Assembly (NCBI GenBank): GCA_000828835.1 | Contig: AP014633.1 | Location: forward strand, 4,588,001-4,652,000 | Direction: 5' to 3' | DNA length: 64,000 bases | Source: Thioploca ingrica | GTDB taxonomy: Bacteria > Pseudomonadota > Gammaproteobacteria > Beggiatoales > Beggiatoaceae | In this document: one piece after another, positions 45,301-54,893 of the stretch | Layout: every line of letters starts with the position of its first letter | Numbering within the stretch: position 1 is the first letter of the stretch | Position numbers and translations under genes: made by a program | The notes under the pieces: model-generated | Told to the model about the DNA's origin: nothing | What the model saw: the letters and a program-made list of their open reading frames with translations, nothing else | Databases searched by the model: none

Positions 45301-48300
45301 TGAGGTTAATGATCCCCCAGTAGCGGTAAATGATAGCTATACCACGGGTGAAGATCAGCCTCTCACAGTTCCGGCAACGGGCGTCTTAGTCAATGACAAC
45401 GATGGTGGTGATGGCGGACCTTTGAGCGTAACTTCCAATACTCAGCCCAGTCATGGTACAGTGACTCAGAATCCAGATGGTTCTTTTACCTACACATCTG
45501 AAGCCAACTTCTTCGGTACTGATAGCTTTACTTATACGATCTCGGACGGTCAGGATACCAGTACCGCTACGGTAACGATTACGGTCACTGACATTAATGA
45601 TCCTCCCGTAGCAGCGAATGATAACTATTCCGCGACTGAAGATCAGCCACTCACAGTTCCTGCACCTACTGGCGTTTTAGCCAATGATAATGATGGTGGT
45701 GACGGCGGGCCATTAATGGTGGTTTCTAATACTCAGCCCAATCATGGTACGGTTACGCTGGACTCAGATGGTTCCTTCACCTACACCCCGAACGCCAATT
45801 TCGATAGTGTTGATAGCTTTGCCTATACGATCTCGGATGGTCAGGATACCAGTACCGCCACGGTAACGATTAATGTCGCTAGTGTTAATGATCCTCCAGT
45901 AGCAGTGGATGATAACTATACCGCGACTGAAGATCAGCCCCTCACGATTACAGCACCGGGTATCTTAGGCAATGACACCGATGGTGGCGATGGCGGGCCT
46001 TTGAGCGTGGTTTCAGTTACCCAGCCCAGTCATGGTACGCTTGCTTATAACCAGGATGGTGCCTTCACTTACACACCTAACGCCAATTTCTCCGGTCCCG
46101 ATAGCTTTACTTATACGATCTCGGACGGTCAGGCGACGAGTACCGCCACGGTAACGATTAATGTTACGAGCGTTAATGATCCCTTGATAGCGTTAGATGA
46201 TAACTATACCACGACTGAAGATGTACCACTGACGATTTCAGCACCTGGTGTCTTGAGTAATGATACGGATCCAGACGGCGGTTCCTTAAGCGTCACTCCT
46301 ATTATTAACCAACCAACCACTCATGGTACGGTTACGCTAAACCCGGATGGTTCCTTCACCTATACACCGACCACCAACTTCTCGGGTGTTGATAGCTTTA
46401 CTTATCAGGTCTCTGATGGTCAGGATACGAGTACCGCCACCGTAACAATTACGGTCACCGGTGTGAATGATCCCCCATTAGCAGCGAATGATAGCTATAA
46501 CACGAATGAAGATCAGCCACTGACGATTCCAGCACCTGGCGTCTTGGGTAATGACACGGATCCAGACAGCGATCCCTTGACAGTCACTTTGACTACTCCA
46601 ACCAGTCATGGTACGGTTACGCTAAACCCGGATGGTTCCTTCACTTACACCCCGGCAGCTAACTTCTCGGGTACTGATAGCTATACTTATACGGTCTCGG
46701 ATGGTCAGGCAACCAGTACTGCCACGGTAACAATTCAGATTAATGGCGATAATGATCCTCCATTAGCGGCGAATGATAGCTATACCACCAATGAAGATCA
46801 GCCACTGACGATTGCGGTACCTGGCGTCTTAGCCAATGATACCGATCTAGACGGCGATCCCTTGACAGTCACTTTGACTACGCCGACCAGTCATGGTGCA
46901 GTTACGCTAAACTCGGATGGTTCCTTCACCTACACGCCGAACGCCAACTTCTCGGGTACCGATATCTTTAGTTATACGGTCTCGGATGGTCAGGCAACGA
47001 GTACTGCTACGGTAACAATTACGGTCACTGGCGAAAATGATCCCCCAGTAGCGGCGAATGATAGCTATACCACCAATGAAGATCAGGCACTGACGATTGC
47101 GGCACCTGGCGTTTTGGGTAATGATACGGATGCAGATGGTGATTCCTTGACAGTCACTTTGACTACCCCGACCAGTCATGGTACGGTTACGCTAAACCCA
47201 GATGGTTCCTTTACCTACACGCCGAACGCCAACTTCTCGGGTACCGATAGCTTTAGTTATACGATCTCGGATGGTCAGGCAACCAGTACCGCCACCGTAA
47301 CAATTACAGTTACCGGCGTGAATGATCCCCCAGTAGCAGCGAATGATAGCTATACCACCAATGAAAATCAGCCACTGACGATTGCGGCACCTGGCGTCTT
47401 AGCCAATGATACCGATCTAGAGGGCAATCCCTTGACTGTGGGTTCCAATACTCAGCCCAGTCATGGTACAACCACTCAAAATGCGAATGGCTCTTTTACC
47501 TACACACCTAACGCCAACTTCTCGGGTACTGATAGCTATACTTATACGATCTCCGATGGTCAGGCGACGAGTACTGCTACGGTAACGATTACGGTTATTG
47601 ACGTGCCTCATCCACCAGTAGCGGCAAATGATAGCTATACTGTAAATGAAGATCAGACACTCACGATTACGGCACCTGGCGTCTTGGGCAATGATACGGA
47701 TCTAGACGGCGATCCCTTAACAGTCACTTTGACTACGCCAACTAGTCATGGTACGGTAACGCTTAACTCAAATGGTTCCTTTACTTACACGCCTAACGCT
47801 AACTATTGTGGTATAGATAGCTTTAGTTATATGGCCTCGGATGGTCAAGCGACGGATCCCGCAACGGTAACGATTAATGTCACTTGCATCAATGATCCAC
47901 CGCTAGCAGTGGGTAATAGCTATAGCATAGGTCAAGGTCAGACTCTCACGGTTCCGGCACCTGGCGTCTTAACTAATGACACGGATGCAGATGGCGATAC
48001 CTTGACAGTCACTTTGAATACGTCGACCAGTCATGGAACAATTACGCTAAACCCGGATGGTTCCTTCACCTACACGCCTCAACCTAAATTCTTTGGTACC
48101 GATATCTATACTTATACGATCACGGATCAAGCTGGGGCAACGAGTACCACCACGGTAACGATTCAGGTGATTTACCTTAATATCCCACCGGTAGCCGTGA
48201 ATGATAATTATACCATAGCTGAAGATAAGACTCTCACGATTGTGGCACCTGGGGTCTTGACCAATGATAGTAATGGTGGCGTGGGTACTTTGAAAGTTGT

Positions 48301-48778
48301 TTCAAATACTTCTCCCAGTTATGGTACCCTCACTCAGGGTGCGGGTGGTAGAGTGGTCTATAAGCCTAACGCCAACTTCCATGGTACCGATAGCTATACT
48401 TATACGATCTCCAATGGTCGGGCAACGAGTACCGCTACCGTGACGATTAATGTCACTAGCGTTAATGACCCACCCAAGGCAGTAAATGACAGCTATGTTG
48501 TGTTTAAAAATCAGCCCCTGCTGATTGCAGCACCGGGTGTCTTGATTAATGATACCGATGTAGAAGGCGATCTCTTGACGGTGATTTCTAATACCGCTCC
48601 TAATCGGGGTACCGTCACGCTGAATCCAGATGGTTCCTTCGTTTACGCGCCTAAAGTTAATTATGTGGGTAATGCCAGCTTTAAATATACGATCTCGGAT
48701 GGTCAAGGTGGTACGGCTACGGGTACTGTCAATTTCGTAGTACAGTGTCAGTCGTGCCCGACTTGCACGTGCCCATAG
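42395..48778 (+). CDS. Giant secreted adhesin: von Willebrand A domain plus 18 cadherin-like repeats
   Basis: About 2127 residues. A signal peptide (cleavage near SVLAG, residue 30) leads to a conserved N-terminal region, then a von Willebrand A domain (about 85-300) with MIDAS motif DISSS and FTSDGICNEG. From about residue 390, 18 tandem repeats of about 95-100 residues follow, each opening like PPVAANDSYTTNEDQPLT, followed by GVLxNDTDxDGDPL and closing with FTYTPNANFSGTDSFTY and TATVTITV; these are the cadherin-like 'tandem-95' (VCBS-like) type that binds Ca2+. It ends in CQSCPTCTCP with no sorting signal. ATG 42395 has GGAG at good spacing; the ATG at 42380 does not. Probably filament or surface adhesion; the export route is unknown. 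Confidence 0.92.
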   Translation: MNSKKTDSFPESKTNTLNKWCISLLSLGLISGSVLAGSTNTTLPNGAVCTATIASPLTGAEFSLPTGNPTMDIPVAGSASITESTHLTASFIYVMDISSSTASGSGTGCAPILKCEQQFLKALNQEIITQGVSNEVGLVVYSATAAAADMKPTGNVQLITAPNAGDGTYSSYVNTVVDSATSSASAHSKITQFTTYNNLGRNNSTDCRKGLESALTVANATTHSPKIVVFTSDGICNEGTQAQFNAAVTALKNAGVIVHSIAVGAESSCTTNQGSGSLAQMAVNGGSCFQIPDPGQLPDIIPNFIRPVLDSLELQVDGGTPIPIPNSGINLPLPKSAPVTVNYTTLAQSLAAGSHNICVTANCSEPQGSGSAKQCETINIKAANVNHNPVANPDSYTVNEDEALSGNVLGNDTDPDNNPLTVTAHTSPGHGTLVINPDGSFTYTPNPNYCGQDGFSYTVSDGQNPAGTSTAAVTINVTCVNDSPGAVNDSYTTNEDMTLTVPVNGILGNDTDMDAGDVLTVVVPTASQPSHGTLTQNPDGSLTYTPNANFCGEDSYTYQAKDPADAQSNLATVTITVTCVNDPPVANPDSYTTNEDETLTVQATGVLGNDTDSDMGDVLTVVIPTTQPSHGTLTQNADGSLTYIPNANFCGEDSFTYKAMDTTSAQSDPAVVTITVTCLNDPPVANPDSYTTNEDQPLTVPATGVLANDNDGGDGGPLTIPSYTQPSHGTVTLNQDGSFTYTPVANFSGTDSYTYTISDGQATSTATVTITVTGVNDPPVAVEDSYTTNEDQPLTMAAPGVLANDNDGGDGGPLTVVSITQPSHGTLAHNQNGAFTYTPEANFSGTDSFTYTTSDDGGTSTSTATVTITITEVNDPPVAANDSYTTGEDQPLTVPANGVLANDNDGGDGGALTVVSNTQPSHGTVTQNPDGSFTYTPAANFSGTDSFTYTMSDDGGTSTSTATVTITVTEVNDPPVAVNDSYTTGEDQPLTVPATGVLVNDNDGGDGGPLSVTSNTQPSHGTVTQNPDGSFTYTSEANFFGTDSFTYTISDGQDTSTATVTITVTDINDPPVAANDNYSATEDQPLTVPAPTGVLANDNDGGDGGPLMVVSNTQPNHGTVTLDSDGSFTYTPNANFDSVDSFAYTISDGQDTSTATVTINVASVNDPPVAVDDNYTATEDQPLTITAPGILGNDTDGGDGGPLSVVSVTQPSHGTLAYNQDGAFTYTPNANFSGPDSFTYTISDGQATSTATVTINVTSVNDPLIALDDNYTTTEDVPLTISAPGVLSNDTDPDGGSLSVTPIINQPTTHGTVTLNPDGSFTYTPTTNFSGVDSFTYQVSDGQDTSTATVTITVTGVNDPPLAANDSYNTNEDQPLTIPAPGVLGNDTDPDSDPLTVTLTTPTSHGTVTLNPDGSFTYTPAANFSGTDSYTYTVSDGQATSTATVTIQINGDNDPPLAANDSYTTNEDQPLTIAVPGVLANDTDLDGDPLTVTLTTPTSHGAVTLNSDGSFTYTPNANFSGTDIFSYTVSDGQATSTATVTITVTGENDPPVAANDSYTTNEDQALTIAAPGVLGNDTDADGDSLTVTLTTPTSHGTVTLNPDGSFTYTPNANFSGTDSFSYTISDGQATSTATVTITVTGVNDPPVAANDSYTTNENQPLTIAAPGVLANDTDLEGNPLTVGSNTQPSHGTTTQNANGSFTYTPNANFSGTDSYTYTISDGQATSTATVTITVIDVPHPPVAANDSYTVNEDQTLTITAPGVLGNDTDLDGDPLTVTLTTPTSHGTVTLNSNGSFTYTPNANYCGIDSFSYMASDGQATDPATVTINVTCINDPPLAVGNSYSIGQGQTLTVPAPGVLTNDTDADGDTLTVTLNTSTSHGTITLNPDGSFTYTPQPKFFGTDIYTYTITDQAGATSTTTVTIQVIYLNIPPVAVNDNYTIAEDKTLTIVAPGVLTNDSNGGVGTLKVVSNTSPSYGTLTQGAGGRVVYKPNANFHGTDSYTYTISNGRATSTATVTINVTSVNDPPKAVNDSYVVFKNQPLLIAAPGVLINDTDVEGDLLTVISNTAPNRGTVTLNPDGSFVYAPKVNYVGNASFKYTISDGQGGTATGTVNFVVQCQSCPTCTCP

Positions 48779-48870
48779 TGACAATATTAAGGAAATTATC
48801 AAGTTCATGCTAATTAAGCATTAAAACTGAAGTTAGCATTTAGCCCTAATTTTCTGAGAAGTATCTTTAA

Positions 48871-48907
48871 CCTAATCTCGATTAAATAACGAGATTAGGT
48901 TTTTTTA
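48871..48907 (+). terminator. Rho-independent terminator of the first adhesin gene
   Basis: Stem cctaatctcg/cgagattagg, nine-base loop, then seven T. The same stem ends the second adhesin gene. Confidence 0.92.
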
Positions 48908-49345
48908 GTTGAAGCACTCAGCTAATTGGTATCTTTATTTCGCTTAAAATTGGCAAAAACCAGGTCGGGTGCACATGCTTCCAAATCTGCTTTAGGTAAC
49001 TCCTTAATACATCATAATATCTTCATATCCTCAACAACTTTGTTTAAGGTGGATTATTATGATATAATTAGTTGTTTCTTAATTTAATTAAGAATAAGCA
49101 TACTTGTTTAAAAACGACTGATTTTTCACATTATCTCTATCATCTCTTCAATTTTCTTGCTCAAGATATGTTTCTATGATAATATTATAAGTGTATCTTA
49201 ATTCAATTTAAGAATAAGCATACTTGTTTAGAAACGACGGTTTGTTTAGCTTTACTTACATTAAGTACCTAACAATTTAGGTAGGTTATTAAATAACAAT
49301 AAACGCTGAACTTCTCATTTGACCTTTACACATGGGAAATTTAAA
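48908..49345 (+). promoter_or_regulatory. Leader of the second adhesin gene, with an extra partial copy
   Basis: Aligns with the first adhesin leader from about 48960. The block aagaataagcatacttgttt occurs twice here (about 49089 and 49211), followed each time by aaaacgac or agaaacgac, so part of the leader was duplicated a second time in tandem. The stretch from 49211 to the ATG is closest to the other leader. Confidence 0.6.
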
Positions 49346-52300
49346 ATGGCCTCAAAAATAAAATCTTTTCCAAAGAGTAAAACTCATACACTCAATAAGT
49401 GGTGTATTAGTTTACTATCTCTTGGTTTAATATCAACCTCAGTATTAGCCGGTTCAAACAGCACCACGTTACCCAATGGTGCTATTTGTGCGGTAACGAT
49501 TGAGTCACCCCTGACGGGAACTCAATTCACTCTGACGGGCGATCCGACTATGGATATTCCGGTAGAAGGTTTAGCCGGTGTAACTGAAGGGACTCCTTTG
49601 GTAGCCAGTTTTGTCTACGTTATTGATATATCTGGTAGTACTGCTGATGGTGGTGGTACCGGCTGTTCTCCTATCTTGGATTGTGAACGAAAATTCATAA
49701 AAGCACTTAACCAAGAAATCATCACCGAAGGTGTCAGCAATGAAGTTGGCTTGGTGGTTTATGCCGCCACCGCAGCGATTGCTGATATGACACCCACGAG
49801 CGGGGTGCAACAGATAATTGCACCGAATGTTGGCGATGGTACGTATTCTTCTTATCTGAATACGGTGGTGGATTCCACGGTTACTTATCCAGCTCCCAGT
49901 AGCACTCCCAGCAAGATTAATCAATTTACTAACTATTCGGTAGGACGTAATACCGACTGTAGAGAGGGTCTCCAAAAGGCCTTGACTGTGGCACAGGCCA
50001 CCACTCATAGCCCTAAGATTGTGGTGTTCACTTCGGATGGTATTTGTAATGAAGGTGGACAAACCAGCTTTAATGCGGCCGTTCAAGCACTACATAATGC
50101 GGGTGTAACTGTTCATTCGATTGCGGTTGGAACGGATAGTTCATGTGCCACTAATCAAGGCGACGGCAGCTTACAACAAATGGCTGATGGAACTGGAGGG
50201 CTTTGTTTTGAAGTCCCTGATCCGGGTAATTTACCAGCTATCATTCCGAGTTTTGTTGCTCCCGTACTCAATTCGCTCGATCTTCAAGTTGATGGTGGCG
50301 CTCCCATCCAGATTCTTGACAGTGAAATAAGTTTACCTTTACCACAACCCGGTCCGGTGAATGTCGATTATGCGACGCTAGCACAAAGCTTAGGAGTAGG
50401 TTCCCATGAGATCTGCGTGACCGCGAATTGTTCAGCACCACAAGGACCCGGTAGTGCGACACAATGCGAAACCATTGAGATAAATCCGACTCCACAGTTC
50501 AACTTAACCGTAAACCTCACAGGCAATGGCAGCGGCAACGTCGGCAGTACCCCCGCGGGTATCACTTGCGGAGCGGATTGCAATGAGCCTTATAATGTCG
50601 GCACTAACGTCACTTTGACCGCTACCCCCGATGCGAATTCCAACTTTACTGGTTGGAGTGGTGCTTGCACGGGAACGAACCCCACCGCCACCGTCACGAT
50701 GGATGCGGCGAAGAATTGTACCGCGAACTTTACGCTCAAACAGTTCGACTTAACCGTGAACCTCACGGGCAATGGCAGCGGCAACGTGGGCAGTACCCCC
50801 GCGGGTATCACTTGCGGAGCGGATTGTACTGAGCCTTATAATGTCGGCACTAACGTCACTTTGATCGCTACCCCCGATGCGAATTCCAACTTTACTGGTT
50901 GGAGTGGTGCTTGCACGGGAACGAACCCCACCGCCACCGTCACGATGGATGCGGCGAAGAATTGTACCGCGAACTTTGTGCTCAAACAGTTCAACTTAAC
51001 CGTGAACCTCACAGGCAATGGCAGCGGCAACGTGGGCAGTACCCCCGCAGGTATCACTTGCGGAGCGGATTGCAACGAGCTTTATAACATAGGCACCAAC
51101 GTGACTTTGACCGCTACCCCCGATGCGAATTCCAACTTTACCGGTTGGAGTGGTGCGTGCACGGGAACGAACCCCACCGCCACCGTCACGATGGATGCGG
51201 CGAAGAATTGTACCGCGAACTTTACGCTCAAACAGTTCGACTTAACCGTGAACCTCACGGGCAATGGCAGCGGCAACGTGGGCAGTACCCCCGCGGGTAT
51301 CACTTGCGGAGCGGATTGTACTGAGCCTTATAATGTCGGCACTAACGTCACTTTGATCGCTACCCCCGATGCGAATTCCAACTTTACTGGTTGGAGTGGT
51401 GCTTGCACGGGAACGAACCCCACCGCCACCGTCACGATGGATGCGGCGAAGAATTGTACCGCGAACTTTACGCTCAAACAGTTCAACTTAACCGTGAACC
51501 TCACGGGCAATGGCAGTGGCAACGTTGGCAGTACCCCCGCAGGTATCACTTGCGGAGCGGATTGTACTGAGCCTTATAATGTCGGCACTAACGTCACTTT
51601 GACCGCTACCCCCGATGCGAATTCCAACTTTACTGGTTGGAGTGGTGCTTGCACGGGAACGAACCCCACCGCCACCGTCACGATGGATGCGGCGAAGAAT
51701 TGTACCGCGAACTTTACGCTCAAACAGTTCGACTTAACCGTGAACTTAGTGGGTAGTGGTACCGTAGCGAGCAACCCGGCGGGCATCGCTTGCGGAGCGG
51801 ATTGCAACGAGCTTTATAACATAGGCACCAACGTGACTTTGACAGCCACCCCAGCGGCCAATTCGAACTTTATCGGTTGGAGTGGTGCTTCTTGCAGCAC
51901 GAGTACGAACCCGGTGATTACGGTGACGATGGATGCAGCTAAGACGTGTACAGCCACGTTCAATGCGAAACCGGTAGCGATCGATGATAACTATACCGCA
52001 ACTGAAGATCAGCCCCTCACGATTGCTGCATCTGGCGTCTTGGCTAATGACAACGATGGCGGCGACGGTGGACCGTTGAGCGTGGTTTCTAATACTCAAC
52101 CCAGTCATGGTACCGTTGCTCAGAATCCGAATGGTTCTTTCACCTACACGCCTAACCCCAACTATTGTGGTACAGATAGCTTCACTTATACGGTCTCGGA
52201 TGGTCAAGCGACGGATACCGCAACCGTAACGATTACGGTGGCTTGCGTGAATGATCCGCCGGTAGCGGTCGATGATAACTATACCGCAACTGAAGATCAG

Positions 52301-53527
52301 CCCCTCACGATTGCTGCATCTGGCGTCTTGGCTAATGACAACGATGGCGGCGACGGTGGACCATTGAGCGTGGTTTCTAATACTCAACCCAGTCATGGTA
52401 CCGTTGCTCAGAATCCGAATGGTTCTTTCACTTATACACCTAGCCCCAACTATTGTGGTACAGATAGCTTCACTTATACGGTTTCTGATGGTCAAGCGAC
52501 GGATACCGCAACCGTAACGATTACGGTGGCTTGTGTGAATGATCCCCCAGTAGCGGTGAATGATAGCTATACTACCAATGAAAATCAGTCTCTCACGATT
52601 GCGGCACCGGGCGTCTTGGCTAATGACAACGATGGCGGCGACGGTGGACCATTGAGCGTGGTTTCTAATACTCAACCCAGTCATGGTACCGTTACTCAGA
52701 ACGCAAATGGTTCTTTCACCTACACGCCTAACGCCCACTTCTCGGGTACTGATAGCTATACTTATACGATCTCGGATGGTCAGGGAACAAGTACTGCCAC
52801 GGTAACGATTAATGTCACTGACGTTAATGTTCCCCCAGTAGCGATCGATGATAACTATACCACTATTGAAGATCAACCCCTCACGATTACGGCACCGGGT
52901 GTTTTGGGTAATGACACGGATTCAGACGGCGATTCCTTGACCGTGGTTTCAAATACCCAGCCCAGTAATGGTACGGTCACTCAGAACGCGGATGGTTCCT
53001 TCATTTACACGCCTAACCCCGACTTTTGTGGTGTGGATAGCTTTACTTATACGATCTCGGATGGTCATGGTGGTACCGCCACTGCGACGGTCACTTTGGG
53101 AGTCGCTTGCCAAGGTCTGCGGATGACCGGTGGTGGTAGTCTGGAAAAAGGTACCGGTAAAGGTAAAGTGAGTGTTACTCACGGCTTTGAGTTACATTGT
53201 AATCCCAATGAATTACCTAATAATCTCGAAGTTAACTGGAATAACAAGAGTGACAAATTCCATTTAGAGACGCTTACCTCAGCGACTTGTACTGACAATC
53301 CCGATATTAGTGAAGCACCTCCGGTAGCTGGCTTTGATACTTATACCGGTACTGGAACAGGTCGCTACAATGGTGTGCCCGGCGCTACCATAACCTGGAT
53401 CTTTACCGATGCGGGTGAACCGGGTAAGGACAGAGACTATGGCCAAATGACTATTATTGATGCCAATGGTAAGACCGTACTTTCAGTGACCGGTTCGTTA
53501 AACCAAGGCAATCATCAAGCGCATTAA
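49346..53527 (+). CDS. Secreted adhesin-like protein: von Willebrand A, 82-residue repeats and cadherin-like repeats
   Basis: 1393 residues, paralog of the preceding gene in its first ~380 residues: signal peptide (end near SVLAG), von Willebrand A domain with DISGS and FTSDGICNEG. Six 82-residue repeats follow (about 385-875; LTVNLTGNGSGNVGSTPAGI and GWSGACTGTNP), a type found in many extracellular proteins, each with four conserved Cys. Five cadherin-like repeats follow (about 875-1250). The last ~140 residues (MTGGGSLEKGTG, VTHGFELHC, GTGRYNGVPGATITW, GSLNQGNHQAH) resemble a C-terminal domain seen on other secreted proteins. ATG 49346 matches the paralog's start. Export route unknown. Confidence 0.9.
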   Translation: MASKIKSFPKSKTHTLNKWCISLLSLGLISTSVLAGSNSTTLPNGAICAVTIESPLTGTQFTLTGDPTMDIPVEGLAGVTEGTPLVASFVYVIDISGSTADGGGTGCSPILDCERKFIKALNQEIITEGVSNEVGLVVYAATAAIADMTPTSGVQQIIAPNVGDGTYSSYLNTVVDSTVTYPAPSSTPSKINQFTNYSVGRNTDCREGLQKALTVAQATTHSPKIVVFTSDGICNEGGQTSFNAAVQALHNAGVTVHSIAVGTDSSCATNQGDGSLQQMADGTGGLCFEVPDPGNLPAIIPSFVAPVLNSLDLQVDGGAPIQILDSEISLPLPQPGPVNVDYATLAQSLGVGSHEICVTANCSAPQGPGSATQCETIEINPTPQFNLTVNLTGNGSGNVGSTPAGITCGADCNEPYNVGTNVTLTATPDANSNFTGWSGACTGTNPTATVTMDAAKNCTANFTLKQFDLTVNLTGNGSGNVGSTPAGITCGADCTEPYNVGTNVTLIATPDANSNFTGWSGACTGTNPTATVTMDAAKNCTANFVLKQFNLTVNLTGNGSGNVGSTPAGITCGADCNELYNIGTNVTLTATPDANSNFTGWSGACTGTNPTATVTMDAAKNCTANFTLKQFDLTVNLTGNGSGNVGSTPAGITCGADCTEPYNVGTNVTLIATPDANSNFTGWSGACTGTNPTATVTMDAAKNCTANFTLKQFNLTVNLTGNGSGNVGSTPAGITCGADCTEPYNVGTNVTLTATPDANSNFTGWSGACTGTNPTATVTMDAAKNCTANFTLKQFDLTVNLVGSGTVASNPAGIACGADCNELYNIGTNVTLTATPAANSNFIGWSGASCSTSTNPVITVTMDAAKTCTATFNAKPVAIDDNYTATEDQPLTIAASGVLANDNDGGDGGPLSVVSNTQPSHGTVAQNPNGSFTYTPNPNYCGTDSFTYTVSDGQATDTATVTITVACVNDPPVAVDDNYTATEDQPLTIAASGVLANDNDGGDGGPLSVVSNTQPSHGTVAQNPNGSFTYTPSPNYCGTDSFTYTVSDGQATDTATVTITVACVNDPPVAVNDSYTTNENQSLTIAAPGVLANDNDGGDGGPLSVVSNTQPSHGTVTQNANGSFTYTPNAHFSGTDSYTYTISDGQGTSTATVTINVTDVNVPPVAIDDNYTTIEDQPLTITAPGVLGNDTDSDGDSLTVVSNTQPSNGTVTQNADGSFIYTPNPDFCGVDSFTYTISDGHGGTATATVTLGVACQGLRMTGGGSLEKGTGKGKVSVTHGFELHCNPNELPNNLEVNWNNKSDKFHLETLTSATCTDNPDISEAPPVAGFDTYTGTGTGRYNGVPGATITWIFTDAGEPGKDRDYGQMTIIDANGKTVLSVTGSLNQGNHQAH
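50498..51967 (+). repeat. Six tandem 246-bp coding repeats
   Basis: Units begin near 50498, 50744, 50990, 51236, 51482 and 51728, exactly 246 bp apart, each encoding 82 residues. The first five are nearly identical in DNA; the sixth has diverged. Downstream, two cadherin-like units at about 51985 and 52270 are also near-identical with a 285-bp period. Such identity indicates recent amplification or gene conversion. Confidence 0.95.
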
Positions 53528-53561
53528 CAATTAAATAAGCATCCAGTTCTATTTTCCTTAA

Positions 53562-53593
53562 CCTAATCTCGACAAACGAGATTAGGTTTTTTT
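53562..53593 (+). terminator. Rho-independent terminator of the second adhesin gene
   Basis: Stem cctaatctcg/cgagattagg with a five-base loop and a seven-T run; same stem as at 48871. Confidence 0.93.
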
Positions 53594-53732
53594 ATGTCCT
53601 GCACCCTACTTTCTTTTTTTAAATCTTTCTAAACTAGGTTAATAGCAGTAACATCAATAAGAGAATGGAGATTATTATGTTAAGCTTCCAGTCATCAGTT
53701 CAACCTAACTGCCTAAAATTGCCGATCGCTGC

Positions 53733-54893
53733 TTACGACGGGTTATCTTTGGGAAAACATACATAAAATTGGCTACCTTTACCTTGTTCACTGGTCGCGG
53801 TTATCGTACCCTGATTTTTTTCGATAAATTCTTTGCATAAAATCAGTCCTAAGCCAGTACCTCTTTCTCCATGAGTCCCTTTGGTGGTATGACTTACATC
53901 AATTCTAAAGATCTTATCCAGAATTTCTGCCGTCATGCCGATGCCGGTATCCGCAATTAATATCTCCAGGTAATTGTCTTTTTCTTGAGCAGAAACGGTT
54001 ATCTCGCCCCGATCGGGGGTGAATTTGATGGCATTAGAAAGTAAATTGCGAATAATCGTAGTTAACATCCGTTCATCCGCAAAAACAGTCTGTTTACTAT
54101 CAATGGTGGAAAAAAACTGAATTTGTTTAGCGGTGACCTGATTATGTAATAATTTAATATTGCCATCGACAATACTTTTCAAATTTAAGTGCATTGGGGT
54201 CACTTCCATTCGACCGGTTTGTGACCTTGACCAATCCAGTAGATTAGTTAATAAATTCAGACCTTGCTTAGACAATTGAAAAATATGATCAATACATTCA
54301 TCTCGTTGTTTATCATTTAATGATTGATTTTTATCTACCAATAGTGAAGCAAAACCAATTAGTCCGCTAAATGGATTCATTAAATCATGCGAAATAATCG
54401 AAAAAAATTTATCTTTGGTTAAATTAGCTTGGTTTAACTCCTCGACTTTGTGAGCGAGTTCTATTTTGGCCATACTTAATTCTGCAACTCTTTGCTTGAG
54501 ATCTTCTTTAGCCATTTTAAGCTCAAGATGGGTATCAACCCGAGTGATTAACTCTTTACTATTAAATGGTTTAGTAATGTAATCAACGGCGCCTAATTCT
54601 AAGCCAGCAATTACGTTATCTTTTTCCGCTTTAGCGGTTAAAAAAATAATCGGAATATCGGCAAAATTGGTATCTTGCTTTAACTGTTTACAAACCGCAA
54701 AACCATCTAAATCGGGCATCATGACATCCAGTAAAATGAGATCCGGTTGTTTATCGTAGATTGCTTTTAAAGCATGAACACCACTTTGAGCAAACAGTAA
54801 CCGATGGTTGCTTTTTTTCAGAATATTTCCTACCAACGCGAGATTGTCCGGATTGTCATCGACAATTAAGATCACTTGTTCTTTATTCATCAA
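53733..54893 (-). CDS. Receiver-histidine kinase hybrid (REC-HisKA-HATPase)
   Basis: A 386-residue cytoplasmic protein. Receiver domain (about 5-125: VDDNPDN, Asp in LILLDVMMPDLDG, Lys in TKPFN), coiled linker, HisKA with SHDLMNPF, and HATPase_c (NLLSNAIKFTP, ADTGIGM, GTGLGLIL). It is the last gene of a three-gene kinase operon; its start overlaps the previous stop as ATGA. It probably acts as a downstream relay of the larger hybrid kinases. Confidence 0.93.
   Translation of the reverse strand: MMNKEQVILIVDDNPDNLALVGNILKKSNHRLLFAQSGVHALKAIYDKQPDLILLDVMMPDLDGFAVCKQLKQDTNFADIPIIFLTAKAEKDNVIAGLELGAVDYITKPFNSKELITRVDTHLELKMAKEDLKQRVAELSMAKIELAHKVEELNQANLTKDKFFSIISHDLMNPFSGLIGFASLLVDKNQSLNDKQRDECIDHIFQLSKQGLNLLTNLLDWSRSQTGRMEVTPMHLNLKSIVDGNIKLLHNQVTAKQIQFFSTIDSKQTVFADERMLTTIIRNLLSNAIKFTPDRGEITVSAQEKDNYLEILIADTGIGMTAEILDKIFRIDVSHTTKGTHGERGTGLGLILCKEFIEKNQGTITATSEQGKGSQFYVCFPKDNPS

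Noticed and set aside
50498..51967. Regularly spaced repeats suggestive of a CRISPR array
   Set aside because: The units are 246 bp, coding, contiguous and in frame, without spacers.
51746..52876. Long minus-strand frame opposite the cadherin-like repeats
   Set aside because: It is antisense to highly repetitive coding DNA, repeats with the same period, and looks like no protein family.
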